A stretch of 64,000 nucleotides of DNA from CBDCKN01 sp965219035 (GCA_965219035.1 CBDCMR010000004.1:1178001-1242000), one strand, 5' to 3'. Positions 32,779 to 42,304 are shown, numbered from the stretch's first letter. The notes: generated from the letters alone by a model not told the origin. Numbers and translations: made by a program.

Positions 32779-34077
32779 TCAGTGCCGGGCGTCGAGGGCC
32801 CCGAAGAGGGACTCGATCTCCGCCTCCGACGTGATGGTGTTGGGGGAGATTCGCAGAGCGTTGAGACCCTGGGTCTGAAATGGACGAATGACGATCCCCC
32901 GCTCTTCATACATGCCGACCGAAACCGCGTTGGCCTGGGGCGTCTCGAAGCCGATTCCGATGAGTGAGGCTCCGAGCCCCCAGCTCTCGGAAGACCGCCA
33001 CGAAAGGGACGGGTCGGCGTCCACCCGAGCCCTGAGGCTGGCTCTGATCTCCCGGTAGCGGGCAACCTTGTCGTCGGTACCGAGGGCGCCCTGGAAGTCG
33101 AGAGCGTCTCCCATGGCCAGGACCTCCGGGAGGTTCCTGGTGCCGTAGTCCTCGAACATCCGTCCGCTCCCCGCCCAGCGGCGCTGTCCCCACGTGACCC
33201 ACATCGGATGAACTGCCTCGCGGGCATCTCGCCTCACGTAGAGCAGGCCCAGGCCCTTGGGCGACTGGATCCACTTGTGGGGGCTGGCCGCGTATGCGTC
33301 GACGCCGGAGGCGTTCAGATCCAGAGGGATCATGCCGGCGGTCTGCGCTCCGTCCACCGCCACGAATTCGACCCCCTCCGCCTTGGCCATGGTGGTGAGA
33401 GCCGCCATGGGGTGCCGCAGCCCCACGATGTTGTCCACGTGAGGGAAGACGAGTACCCTCGTCTCGGGCCGGATCTGCCGGCGATGGAGCTCGACCACAT
33501 CTTCCGCGGAAAGGCCCGGCACCTCCGTGACGGGAAAGTCGAAGCGCCGTATGGCGTATCCCTTCCTAGTGGCGAAGTGGTCCCAGCAGACGCTGGCGCC
33601 GTCGTGGTTCAGAGAGCTGAAGAGAACCTCGTCACCGGAACCGAGGGGTAGACCCTGGGCCAGGACGTTGAACCCCTCGGTGGTGTTGTGGGTGATAGCC
33701 ACCTCGTTGGGATCGACGCCGAAGAGGGCCGCGGCCTTGGCTCGAACGGATTCACGGGGCTCCTCCCAGGCTCCTCCCCACATGTAGAGCCAAGGGTTGG
33801 CCTCGCACACGCTCATGTATTCGACACGGGCCTCGTGGACCGCATGTGGGATGGTTCCGATAGAGGCGTGATTCAGATAGACGACGTCCGGGCCGAGCAT
33901 GTACCGGTCCCGGAGGGCCTCCCAGGTCAGGGAAGAACGAGGCCGGTGAGCGACGGTATCGAGCTCGGCCCCGAAGGCCTCTTCGAGGCGTTGGAGCCGC
34001 GCGACGGCAGGCCCGGCAAGGGCCAGCGCCGCTAGCGATTTGAGGAAATCACGACGTTCGTGACGAACCGACAACAT
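32779..34077 (-). CDS. Class V aminotransferase (isopenicillin N epimerase-like), Tat-exported
   Basis: 432 residues. The N-terminus carries a twin-arginine signal (ERRDFLKS followed by LAALALAGPAVA), so the folded enzyme is probably exported. PLP-fold features: YLNHASIGTIPHAV, ITHNTTEGFNVLAQGLPL, VFPHVDNIVGLRHP, the AVDGAQTAGM Asp and the Schiff-base Lys in YAASPHKWIQSPKGLG. Similar Tat-dependent members are annotated as isopenicillin-N epimerase or cysteine-desulfurase relatives; the reaction here is unknown. It is read toward the Tyr-rich gene, 184 bp away. Confidence 0.85.
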   Translation of the reverse strand: MLSVRHERRDFLKSLAALALAGPAVARLQRLEEAFGAELDTVAHRPRSSLTWEALRDRYMLGPDVVYLNHASIGTIPHAVHEARVEYMSVCEANPWLYMWGGAWEEPRESVRAKAAALFGVDPNEVAITHNTTEGFNVLAQGLPLGSGDEVLFSSLNHDGASVCWDHFATRKGYAIRRFDFPVTEVPGLSAEDVVELHRRQIRPETRVLVFPHVDNIVGLRHPMAALTTMAKAEGVEFVAVDGAQTAGMIPLDLNASGVDAYAASPHKWIQSPKGLGLLYVRRDAREAVHPMWVTWGQRRWAGSGRMFEDYGTRNLPEVLAMGDALDFQGALGTDDKVARYREIRASLRARVDADPSLSWRSSESWGLGASLIGIGFETPQANAVSVGMYEERGIVIRPFQTQGLNALRISPNTITSEAEIESLFGALDARH

Positions 34078-34470
34078 GACTCAGCCTCCGCGAATGTCAC
34101 CGCGTCCCTTGCCATCGAGCAGGAAACGAGGAAGATTAGGATTCACCCATTCGGGTGCCTGGAACGCAGATTTCCGATTCTTCAGGCCGAACTCGAGTCG
34201 TTCCAATCTCGGACATACCGTCCCCGGTGGTTTAGACCGTCGGAATCGCCTGTGCGCCTTCGTAGCGAACACGGGCTGGCAAGTTGGACGGGGGGCCCAG
34301 ACACCGCCAGGGCGCCGAACTCTTTCGAGCCTGAATATCTCGGTAGCTTGCTTCGCCGTCGGGACGGCGGAAGGTGTAGGCAGAAGCGGCGATATTCGTT
34401 TTCGCTCGTTACTTGAGAAGTGCAGTTCGGCTCGCGACTGCGTGGGCCCATATCAAGGAAAACCAGAACA
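34078..34470. other. Divergent intergenic region upstream of rho
   Basis: 393 bp between the aminotransferase start and the preferred rho start. AAGGA at 34455 precedes the GTG at 34471. Rho leaders often carry autoregulatory elements, but no clear hairpin plus T-run or recognisable operator was found. No credible gene. Confidence 0.4.
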
Positions 34471-35790
34471 GTGGACGGTAAAACACCCATCGATCGGCTC
34501 GACTCCGAGGCTCAGCAAGATCAGCTGGAGCCTCAGGAACAGTATCGCCCTGCGCAGGAAGATCGCCCTGGGCAGCCGGATCGTTCTGAGCAGCAGGATC
34601 GACAAGAGCAACAAGGTCGACAAGAGCATCAGGGTCAACGCGACCAGCGTGAGCCGAGTGAGCCCCTCGGTGTGTTGGATGTCCTGGGCAGCGGCTCCGG
34701 GTTCATCCGTCGCCGTGACGCCGGTTATACGGCCAGCAAGGAAGACATCTACGTCGGCGCAAAGGTCATTCACAAATTCGGCCTGCGCACGGGAGACGAG
34801 CTCAATGGCTCCGTGGGGAGGCGTCCCAAGAACGGGAAGAGTCCACCGCTCACGCATCTGGCCCTGGTCAATGGTGGCCCTCCCGAGGACGCCAAGCGGC
34901 GCCCCGACTTCAACCGGCTGAGCGCTGTGCACCCCGACGAGCAGCTCGTCCTGTCCTGTGACCGGATGGTGGGTGGAGAGCCCGACTACACGAACCGGGT
35001 CATCGACCTGTTCTGCCCCTTCGGCAAGGGGCAGCGAGCCATGATCGTCTCTCCGTCCAAGGCCGGTAAGACCACGGTCCTGCAGGCGGTGGCCGAAGGG
35101 ATCGTAACGAACAATCCAGAGTGCCGCCTCATGATCCTCCTGGCCGACGAACGGCCCGAGGAGATCACCGACATGGAGATGTGCGGCTTCGGCGAGGTGA
35201 TCGCGTCCAGCTTCGACCGGCCGGCCGAGCGCCACTGCCAGGTTGCCGAGATGACCCTGGAGCGGGCCCGCCGCATGGTGGAGGGAGGACAGGACGTGGT
35301 GATCATCCTGGACTCCATCACGCGACTCGCGCGGGCTTACAACACGGTCGAAGAAGGAAGCGGCCGCACCCTCTCGGGCGGTCTCGACGCCAATTCGCTG
35401 GAGAAGCCGAAGCGGTTCATCGGTAGCGCAAGGAAGATCGACCCGAGGCAGGGGGGAGGATCGCTCACCATCGTGGCCACAGCCCTGGTCGATACGGGAT
35501 CCCGGATGGATCAGGTCATCTTCGAGGAGTTCAAGGGCACGGGGAACAGCGAGCTGCTTCTGAGCCGTGAGCTGGCCGACAAGAGGATCTATCCGGCCAT
35601 CGATCTGATCGGGTCAGCGACCCGGAAAGAGGAGCTGCTCCTCGATCCGGGTAGCCTGTCCGTCTCTCGAGCCATGCGTCGACAGCTGTCCGACGTGTCA
35701 CCGGCGGACGCCATGACCGAGTTATTGGGGGTCATGCGGAGAACCCGCACGAACGAAGGGCTTGTGGCCCTGGCCAGACAGAAAATCTAG
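34471..35790 (+). CDS. rho: Transcription termination factor Rho with disordered Gln/Arg-rich N-terminus
   Basis: RNA-dependent ATPase hexamer that ends transcription. Core: RNA-binding LGSGSGFIRRRDAGYTASKEDIYVGAKVIHKFGLRTGDEL, PLTHLALVNG, Walker A SPSKAGKTT (usual PPKAGKTT), Walker B ILLADERPEEITDM, LDSITRLARAYN and the C-terminal EFKGTGNSELLLSRELADKR. The first 45 residues are low-complexity Gln/Arg/Asp/Glu (QQDRQEQQGRQEHQGQRDQ). GTG at 34471 gives 439 residues; the frame is open back to a GTG at 34420, so the start is uncertain. Convergent with the SRPBCC gene, stops sharing CTAG. Confidence 0.94.
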   Translation: MDGKTPIDRLDSEAQQDQLEPQEQYRPAQEDRPGQPDRSEQQDRQEQQGRQEHQGQRDQREPSEPLGVLDVLGSGSGFIRRRDAGYTASKEDIYVGAKVIHKFGLRTGDELNGSVGRRPKNGKSPPLTHLALVNGGPPEDAKRRPDFNRLSAVHPDEQLVLSCDRMVGGEPDYTNRVIDLFCPFGKGQRAMIVSPSKAGKTTVLQAVAEGIVTNNPECRLMILLADERPEEITDMEMCGFGEVIASSFDRPAERHCQVAEMTLERARRMVEGGQDVVIILDSITRLARAYNTVEEGSGRTLSGGLDANSLEKPKRFIGSARKIDPRQGGGSLTIVATALVDTGSRMDQVIFEEFKGTGNSELLLSRELADKRIYPAIDLIGSATRKEELLLDPGSLSVSRAMRRQLSDVSPADAMTELLGVMRRTRTNEGLVALARQKI

Positions 35791-36305
35791 GGAACAGCGA
35801 CCGCTTCCTTCAGCCTGCCCAGACTCTCGGAGAGCTGCCTTCCTTGGGAGTCGGACATGCTCCTCGCCACGTACCCCATCAGCGGGTTACGTCCGAAATC
35901 GCCCTCTTCACGCCAGGTGACGAGACTTCCACCCGTCGATGCCTCGAGCTCCAGCTCTCCGATAACCTCGACTCCCTCACCGATCTTGACTCGATAGCGA
36001 ACCAACTCGGCCGGGCGACTCACCGTGATGGTCACGGAGCCGGATCCGTACTCGTCGTCGTCCCAGCTGCGCACCGCCCCCGGGCCGAAGGACGGATCGC
36101 TGAGCGTGGACTCGACATCGCCCCATTGGGTCCACTCGTCCCACCGGCCCAGGTCGACAAGGAGGGGAAAGACCGCTTCCGGGGCGGCCGGGACCTCGAT
36201 GGACACTTCCGCCGACCAGGTGCCCGGCAGCCAGAAGCCCACGGCCATGAAGGCCAGCAGGAGCCCTGCGATGAGGCCGAAAATCTTGGCGAGGCGCCCC
36301 ATCAT
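35787..36305 (-). CDS. SRPBCC (polyketide-cyclase-type) protein with N-terminal membrane anchor
   Basis: 172 residues. A single hydrophobic N-terminal segment (IFGLIAGLLLAFMAVGFWLP) is followed by a START/SRPBCC fold: VSIEVPAAPEAVFPLLVDLGRWDEWTQWG, then an acidic RSWDDDEYGSGSVTITVS and a final helix MSDSQGRQLSESLGRLKEA. Such folds bind hydrophobic ligands. The start ATG overlaps the stop of the lipase gene upstream (ATGA), so both are translated together. Ligand unknown. Confidence 0.75.
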   Translation of the reverse strand: MMGRLAKIFGLIAGLLLAFMAVGFWLPGTWSAEVSIEVPAAPEAVFPLLVDLGRWDEWTQWGDVESTLSDPSFGPGAVRSWDDDEYGSGSVTITVSRPAELVRYRVKIGEGVEVIGELELEASTGGSLVTWREEGDFGRNPLMGYVARSMSDSQGRQLSESLGRLKEAVAVP

Positions 36306-37075
36306 TGTCGACTCGCCCCGCTCGTTGCGACCCCTCGAAGCACCGGTTCCAGAAAGCCCCAGACCGTCTCGGACACCCGGCGGTGTCCCTCGACCGTCGG
36401 GTGGATGCCGTCCACCTGGTTGAGCTCGGGCTCACCCGCCACGCCGTCCAGGAGGAAGGGGATCAACACGGCGTCGTTCTCCTGGGCCAGCTCGGTGAAC
36501 ACGGACCGGAACTCCGGCCCGTACCGCGGCCCCAGGTTGGGGGGAGCCTCCATCCCGGCCAACACGAACCGAACGTCGGGATAGCGCGTCCGCGCGCTGT
36601 CCATGACCGCCTGGAGATTCCCGCGCATGGCCTCGATAAACAGCCCGCGAATCCCGTCGTTGGCTCCGAGCTCGATCACGAGCACGCTTACAGGGGCCCG
36701 TAGCAACCAGCTGATCCGCCGGAGCCCACCGGCGCTGGTGTCACCACTGACGCCGGCGTTCACGATCTCGAATGGGAGATCCGCGGAGTCGATCTTTGCC
36801 CGGATCCGGTCCGTGAAGCGGGCCGTTTGATCACCGAGACCATAACCGGCGGTCAGGCTCGTTCCCAGGAAGACGACCCGTCCCGGAGCGCCGGTGTCGG
36901 CCGGCGCGACGGCCGCCGCTGGGACGCCTGAGCCCGCCACCGTTGAACCTTCCAGCCGCCCGGAGCGTACCACGTCCGAGTCGGCACCTGGGCCGCACCC
37001 GGCCGAGGGGAGCCACAGTGCCACAAGAGCGACGGCAGCCATGATCCGAGCTGTGGGTCTGTCGAAAGAATACAT
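36302..37075 (-). CDS. GDSL-type esterase/lysophospholipase, TesA-like lipoprotein
   Basis: SGNH hydrolase: block I VVFLGTSLTAGYGL with Ser nucleophile, Gly in AGVSGDTSAGG, block III ELGANDGIRGLF, and block V DGIHPTVEGHR with the Asp-His pair. The leader ends LPSAGC, a lipobox. The ATG at 37075 gives a leader with Arg residues (YSFDRPTARIM); the ATG at 37042 would also work but lacks a charged n-region. Either start lies within or exactly abuts the divergent ABC gene start at 37041, so the two 5' ends overlap. In E. coli, tesA is likewise divergent from ybbA-ybbP, which supports the assignment. Confidence 0.8.
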   Translation of the reverse strand: MYSFDRPTARIMAAVALVALWLPSAGCGPGADSDVVRSGRLEGSTVAGSGVPAAAVAPADTGAPGRVVFLGTSLTAGYGLGDQTARFTDRIRAKIDSADLPFEIVNAGVSGDTSAGGLRRISWLLRAPVSVLVIELGANDGIRGLFIEAMRGNLQAVMDSARTRYPDVRFVLAGMEAPPNLGPRYGPEFRSVFTELAQENDAVLIPFLLDGVAGEPELNQVDGIHPTVEGHRRVSETVWGFLEPVLRGVATSGASRQ

Positions 37076-37739
37076 GAGCGGAGGGCGACCCCTTCGCGTG
37101 TTGGACCGTGTTGATCTCGATGTGGAACCGGAGAGCTTCGTGGCCATCACCGGACCGTCCGGAAGCGGGAAGACCACGCTCCTCGGGCTCCTGGCCGGGC
37201 TCGATCAGCCCACCGAAGGTAAGGTAACCGTTGCCGGTGAAGATCTCTTCAGTCTTACCGAAGACGGTCGTGCCAGGTTTCGCGCCGAGAACGTGGGCTT
37301 CGTATTCCAGATGTTCCACCTGCTCCCTGCGCTCACGGCCATGGAAAACGTGATGGTGCCTCTCGAGCTCCTGGGGTGCGACCGGAGCCGCAATGGGCGG
37401 TCCATCCGGGAGCGGAGCCGCGAGCTGTTGACTCGCGTAGGGCTTGGCGACCGGACGGACCACTATCCGGCCCAGCTTTCGGGGGGTGAGCAGCAGCGGG
37501 TCGCTCTGGCACGGGCCTTCGCCAACGAGCCGCGCATCCTGTTCGCCGACGAGCCCACCGGCAATCTCGACCGCAAGACCGGCCTTCACGTGGTCGAGCT
37601 CCTCGAGGAGCTGAACCACGAGTCCCAGACCACGCTGATCCTGGTCACCCACGACTTGGACCTCGCGTCACGGGCCCATCGCACTGTCTCGCTCGCCGAC
37701 GGCCGCATCGTGTCCGAGGCGAGCGGCTCGTCCGGATGA
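37041..37739 (+). CDS. ybbA: ABC transporter ATP-binding protein, YbbA/LolD-like
   Basis: 232-residue ATPase of the MacB/LolD class. Walker A GPSGSGKTT, Q-loop FVFQMFHLLPALTAMENVM, signature LSGGEQQRVALARA, Walker B ILFADEPTGNLD and H-loop ILVTHD are all complete. The ATG at 37041 is preferred over upstream open frame because the domain begins IRAVGLSKEYMSGG directly. Overlaps the permease start by ATGA. Synteny tesA <- -> ybbA-ybbP indicates a lipid or lipoprotein-linked exporter. Confidence 0.9.
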   Translation: MIRAVGLSKEYMSGGRPLRVLDRVDLDVEPESFVAITGPSGSGKTTLLGLLAGLDQPTEGKVTVAGEDLFSLTEDGRARFRAENVGFVFQMFHLLPALTAMENVMVPLELLGCDRSRNGRSIRERSRELLTRVGLGDRTDHYPAQLSGGEQQRVALARAFANEPRILFADEPTGNLDRKTGLHVVELLEELNHESQTTLILVTHDLDLASRAHRTVSLADGRIVSEASGSSG

Positions 37740-39526
37740 TCCGGTCGTTCGCGGTTCGTCTGGCCTGGCGTGAGGGTAAAGCCAGCTACCGTCGCCTCTC
37801 CGTCTTCATGGGCTCCATCGCCCTGGGGGTGGCGGCGCTCGTGGCGATCCACTCGTTCCGAGCCGACGTGGAGCGCTCCCTCGATGATCAGGCCCGTGTA
37901 CTCCTGGGAGCCGACGTGCGCGTCTCGGCGAGCCGCGCCTTTCCCGAGGAGTTCGAGGCGATTCTGGACTCCATGGCGGGGGAGGGGAGACAGATCGCTC
38001 GGACGACGACGCTGGCCTCCATGGTGCTCGATACCCGGAGCGAGGGCGTGCGGCTCTTCCAGATCCGCGCCGTGGATCCGGGCTTCCCGTTCTACGGTGA
38101 CGTGGTGTCCGAGCCGTCCAGGGCCTGGGCGCAGATCCATGATGGGCCGTGGGCGGTGGCCGATCCGGCCGTCCTGGTCCAGTTGCATGCCCGGCCCGGT
38201 GATACGCTGGCCATCGGACTGGCCCGGTTCGTCCTCCAGGGAACCGTCAGCGGGCTTCCCACGGACGTGGGCTTTCAGACGGCCATCGGACCCAGGGTCT
38301 ACATCGCCCGGGACCGTCTGGAGGAGACGGGGCTGCTGACCTTCGGTTCCATCGCCCGCTATCACGCGCACTTCCTCATGCCGGAGCGGGAGGACCGGGA
38401 CCAGCTCTGGAACAGCCAACGGGAGCTGTTCCAGCGGCATCAGCTCCGGCACACGCCGGCCGCCTATCGCGCACAAGAGATGAGCTCGGCCCTGGACGAT
38501 CTGGCGCGCTACCTGGGGCTGATCGGCCTGGCGGCCCTCCTCCTCGGCGGCATCGGGGTGGCCAGCGCCATCTACGTCTACGTCCGTGAGAAGGTGATGA
38601 CGGTGGCAGTTCTCCGCTGTCTAGGGGCTCGCCAGGAGAGCCTCTTCGCCGCGTACCTGCTCCAGGCGGCGGTGCTCGCCTTCATGGGCTCCCTGGTGGG
38701 TGTCGTGCTGGGGATCGGCATCCAGCGGGTGCTGCCTATGGCTCTCTCGGGGGTTCTGCCCGTGGGAGTGACAACGGACATCTCGTGGTTGGCTGCCCTC
38801 GCGGGAATCTTTCTGGGAGTCTGGGTCGCCCTCATGTTCGCTTTGGCACCGCTTCTCGAGGTAAGGGGTGTCCCGCCGCTCCTCGCTCTCAGGCACGACT
38901 TCGAGCCGCCGGGGCGGACCGATCTTTGGAAGGTGGGAACGTTCGCCCTTCTGGTGGCCACGATTCTGGGGCTTACGGTGGTGGAAGCTCCTTCCCGCGC
39001 ACAGGGACTGGCGTTCTCCGCCGGCCTCGGAGTGGTGGCCCTCGTCCTCTGGGGTTCGGCCCGGGCCCTCATCGCCGCAACCAAGCGGTTCTTCCCGCAA
39101 GGGATGTCGTACCCGATCCGCCAGGGTGTGAGCAACCTGTTCCGGCCGCAGAACCAGACGGTCTCGGTGACGCTGGCCCTCGGCTTCGGCGCGTTCGTCA
39201 TCGGCACCATTGGCCTGGTGGAGGGCAGCCTGACCCAGGAGTTCACCCTGGAGGTGGGAGAAGGACGATCGAATCTCCTCCTCTTCGACGTGCAGTCGGA
39301 TCAGCGTCCCGATGTCGAGGCCTTCGTGGCGTCACGCGCCACCGGCTCACCGGAGGTGACTCCCCTGGTACCCTCGAGGCTCATCGGGATCAACGGGCGG
39401 GCCCGGGAGGAGCTCCTCGATGCTCCCGGAGAGGAGCGTCCCGAGGGGTGGGCCCTTCGGCGGGAATTCCGGCACACTTACCGGGCGGAGCTCACGGGCT
39501 CGGAGGAACTCGTGGAGGGGGACTGA
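37736..39526 (+). pseudogene. ybbP: FtsX-like ABC permease, N-terminal part up to an in-frame TGA (YbbP-like)
   Basis: Large permease of the YbbP type, about 845 codons in total if the stop is ignored. This part holds the first MacB-like periplasmic domain (ADVERSLDDQARVLLGADV), the first FtsX domain (LGLIGLAALLLGGIGVASAI, REKVMTVAVLRCLGAR) and further helices. At 39524-39526 the codon is TGA in the context EELVEGD, stop, WDAPPAEDGLPRV. Relatives usually carry a Trp pair here, so TGG to TGA is the simplest explanation. The frame stays open afterwards to 40270. Confidence 0.8.
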
Positions 39527-40270
39527 TGGGACGCACCTCCCGCCGAAGACGGTTTGCCTCGCGTCTCGCTGGAGGCCGACCTGGCCGAGAGCCTGCGGGT
39601 CTCCATCGGGGACCGGATCACGTGGGACTTCGCGGGTGTGCCACTCGAGACGCGTGTAGTGAGCCTCCGCACCGTCGACTGGACCAGATTCGAGACGAAC
39701 TTCTTCGTGGTCTTCGAGCCCGGCGTGCTTGAGGAGGCTCCGCAGACCGCCGTTATCATGGCCCGCGTCGAGGGAGAGCGAGCCGAGTGCCAACGGGACC
39801 TGGTGGGTGTACACGCCAACGTATCGGTGTTGGACCTTTCGCGGCTCCAGCAGGCCATCGACACCATCCTGGCCCGGGCGAACCAGGCGGTCCGCTTCCT
39901 TGGCATCTTCAGCACCATTGCCGGCGTCCTCGTCCTCATGGGGTCATTGGCCACTTCGCGCTATCAGCGCATGCGGGAAAGCGCTGTCCTCAAGACCCTG
40001 GGCGCGCAGAAGGGGGTCATCCTGCGGATTCTCACGGTGGAGTACGTCGCCATCGGATCTCTGGCCACGCTGGCGGGGCTTCTGTTGGCTGTGGTCGCCG
40101 GGTGGTTGGTCGTGGTCCAGGTCTTCACCGTGCCGTTCGTCTTCGACCCCTTGCGGATCGGAGGCGTTTGGCTCGTGATCACCGCCGTTACGCTGGGGGT
40201 CGGCCTCGCCGGGAGCCGGGGAGTCCTTCTCAGACCTCCTCTGGCGGTTCTCCGGGACGTGGCGGGTTGA
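39527..40270 (+). pseudogene. ybbP: FtsX-like ABC permease, C-terminal part
   Basis: Same frame as 37736-39526 after the TGA: SLEADLAESLRVSIGDRITW, FETNFFVVFEPGVL, then the last FtsX domain with ANQAVRFLGIFSTIAGVLVL, RESAVLKTLGAQKGVILRIL and two more helices, ending LRPPLAVLRDVAG. An ATG-free restart is possible at the CTG/GTC region near 39554 but would lack any signal. Overlaps the convergent zinc-ribbon gene by 41 bp. Confidence 0.75.
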
Positions 40271-40760
40271 CGCCGGGCCGGGCCGCCGGATCCACCTCCA
40301 ACGCCAGCTCGTGTTTGCACGACTCGCACGACAACGGGTGGGGGTGACGAAGGCGTGTGGCCCGGGGCAGGGACACGTCGCTTCGGCAACGGGGACAGAT
40401 ACCCTCGACGGCCTGGAGGCTATGGAGCTCCAGCCACTTCCGGCGTGCCACGATCGCGCCCACGCCGAGGGCTCCCAAGGCCCAGGGTGCGTGGGGCGGC
40501 ACCAGGGCGAGAAGCGGCGCCACAAGAAGCGCAATCCCGACGGCCGTCAGAGTACGCCTGAGTCGCCAGCGGACGCTCCGGATCTCGATGCGAGCCGTGG
40601 CGTCGACGGGATCGAATCCGAAGAGCGTGATCCGCGCCGGGACGTGCGATCCACGCGCAGTGCTTCGTGTGCTTTGTTCCTGCACGTTGCCGTCGACGCT
40701 CAAAAGGTGAGTATTTGGACCCAGGAATATATGTTGGTCGCCGATCCCTCCCCAACTCAC
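40230..40760 (-). CDS. Membrane protein with C-terminal zinc-ribbon
   Basis: Two adjacent hydrophobic segments (LTAVGIALLVAPLLALVPP, APWALGALGVGAIVA) follow a basic stretch RWRLRRT. The C-terminal domain has two CxxC knuckles, CPRC and CESC, 23 residues apart, as in zinc ribbons. The tail is Pro-rich. The start is uncertain: the frame opens at 40760, but the native-looking part begins near ARITLFGFDPVDATAR, and no good ribosome site is visible. Unknown family. Confidence 0.5.
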   Translation of the reverse strand: MSWGGIGDQHIFLGPNTHLLSVDGNVQEQSTRSTARGSHVPARITLFGFDPVDATARIEIRSVRWRLRRTLTAVGIALLVAPLLALVPPHAPWALGALGVGAIVARRKWLELHSLQAVEGICPRCRSDVSLPRATRLRHPHPLSCESCKHELALEVDPAARPGVNPPRPGEPPEEV

Positions 40761-40846
40761 TCGGCGTCTCCGTCGGCGCGGGTGTGCGCAGGCATGGAGG
40801 GGCTGACAAAGGCGTACGAAAAGGATCGGGAGACCGAGTCCGGACA

Positions 40847-42304
40847 GTGACAGACAGCTCAGATACCAGCTCAGATACGAGCTCAGATACCAGCCTAGAG
40901 ACCAGCTCAGACATCGAGCAGCCGGCCATGGCTGGGGAGTTCGCCGAGTTTCTGGTCCAACGGTCCATCACCGTTCACCGATTCAACATGTACCCTCCGG
41001 GGCATCCGTCGCTGGAGCCGTCCGCCCAGGAGGTCGTGGAGCGCCTACAGAAACTCGTTGGTGACCGCGAGTCTTTAGCCATCGGGGTCGCGTCCGGCCA
41101 GCTCATCATCGAGGGTATCGCCACGGACGCCAACCACCCGGTCCTCAGCGATCTGGCGAGGCGACTCCACGGTCATCAGCTCGGGGCCCTCTCCTTGGGC
41201 AGGGAAGTCACGGTCTCCGAAGTCGAAGATGCCTGCCGAACCCTGGCCACCGACGCGGAGCGCGAGACGGATCCCATCGGACTACTGCCCAGGGACGAGA
41301 TTCCCGATTGGGACCACATCCATCTCTATCCCCTCGGGTACGACCGGCTTGAGATCAAAGACGCCGGCGAGGGAATGCAGGGCGTCTCGGTGGACCGGGC
41401 CACGGAGCTTTGGTTCGGCCTCGCTCGCTCTGCCATGGCCGGCGACGACGCAGACTACGCAGACGAGCCGCCCACGCCCCAGACCATTGCCGCATCCATC
41501 CAGCGACACCGCACGGAGGAGGCGTACGATCAGGTGATCGTGGGACACCTGCTCCAGCTGGCGGAAGAGCTCAAGGGCGGAGGCGAGGCTGGACAGATTC
41601 GCGAGCACGTCTCGGACCTCATCCAGGGTCTGGATGACTCGACCCTCGAGCGGTTCATCGACATGGGCGGTGATTTCAGCCAGAGAAGACGCTTCGTGCT
41701 CGACGCCAGTCAGGGCCTGGCCGCCGACGCGGTGATGAAAGTCCTCCAGGCGGCTGCCGCTAGCTCCCAGCAGAGCATCTCCCACTCCATGACGAGGCTC
41801 CTGACGAAGTTGGCCGTACACTCCGAGGGAGGCGATGGCTCCGCCAAGGCGGGTGCCGACGACGCGCTCCAGGAGAACCTCGAAGAGCTCATGGCCGAGT
41901 GGCAGCTCACCGATCCGAACCCCGACGACTACACCCTCGTTCTTGACGAGATGTCCAGGGTCGCTCCGGTCCTGGCCGGCGACGTCGAGGATGAGAGTGA
42001 CGAAGGTGTCGTCACTGGAGCGGAGAGGATCGTGGAGATGGCCCTGGAGGTGGAGGCCTTCGGTCCCATCGTTCAGAAGGCCATTGCCGACCTCCTGGAG
42101 GACGCACGGGCGCCGTTCCTCATCGATGCGGTAAACGAAGCCTCGGACAGTCTGGCGGCGGGGCGAATCAAAGAGCATCTGGCCAATCCGGATCAGCTCC
42201 GCCGGCTTCTCTCCGCCGCCAAGATCGACGTCGCGTCGCAGAGCGCCATCATCACGTGGATGGGGCCGACGGCGATCGATCCCCTTTTGGACAGTTTGGC
42301 TTGA
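40847..42304 (+). CDS. HEAT-type signalling protein, N-terminal part (frameshifted near 42300)
   Basis: GTG at 40847, alternative ATG at 40928. After an SSDT repeat comes a 110-residue domain: GEFAEFLVQRSITVHRFNMY, PPGHPSLEPSAQEVVERLQK, LIIEGIATDAN and VSEVEDACRTLATD. It resembles the N-terminus of the HD-GYP gene downstream. The rest is helical with acidic linkers. The frame ends AIDPLLDSLA, whereas relatives would continue with SPDRREIALDALQDFG, which is present in the next frame. So the gene reads on to 42941 after a one-base change around 42300. Function unknown, presumably regulatory or scaffold. Confidence 0.6.
   Translation: MTDSSDTSSDTSSDTSLETSSDIEQPAMAGEFAEFLVQRSITVHRFNMYPPGHPSLEPSAQEVVERLQKLVGDRESLAIGVASGQLIIEGIATDANHPVLSDLARRLHGHQLGALSLGREVTVSEVEDACRTLATDAERETDPIGLLPRDEIPDWDHIHLYPLGYDRLEIKDAGEGMQGVSVDRATELWFGLARSAMAGDDADYADEPPTPQTIAASIQRHRTEEAYDQVIVGHLLQLAEELKGGGEAGQIREHVSDLIQGLDDSTLERFIDMGGDFSQRRRFVLDASQGLAADAVMKVLQAAAASSQQSISHSMTRLLTKLAVHSEGGDGSAKAGADDALQENLEELMAEWQLTDPNPDDYTLVLDEMSRVAPVLAGDVEDESDEGVVTGAERIVEMALEVEAFGPIVQKAIADLLEDARAPFLIDAVNEASDSLAAGRIKEHLANPDQLRRLLSAAKIDVASQSAIITWMGPTAIDPLLDSLA
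40856..40915 (+). repeat. Five 12-bp tandem repeats
   Basis: Units start at 40856, 40868, 40880, 40892 and 40904 with consensus AGCTCAGATACC. In frame they encode SSDT-type repeats right after the GTG start of the HEAT-type gene. Changes in copy number would keep the frame. Confidence 0.85.

Noticed and set aside
28027..39526. UGA read as tryptophan (alternative code)
   Set aside because: TGA occurs in frame at a Trp site in ybbP but at a Cys site in the AhpD-like gene, and many genes here end in TGA with overlapping starts, so UGA is a normal stop.
39524..39560. Selenocysteine at the TGA of the permease
   Set aside because: The expected residue is Trp, no redox motif is nearby, and no compact hairpin with an early loop G follows.
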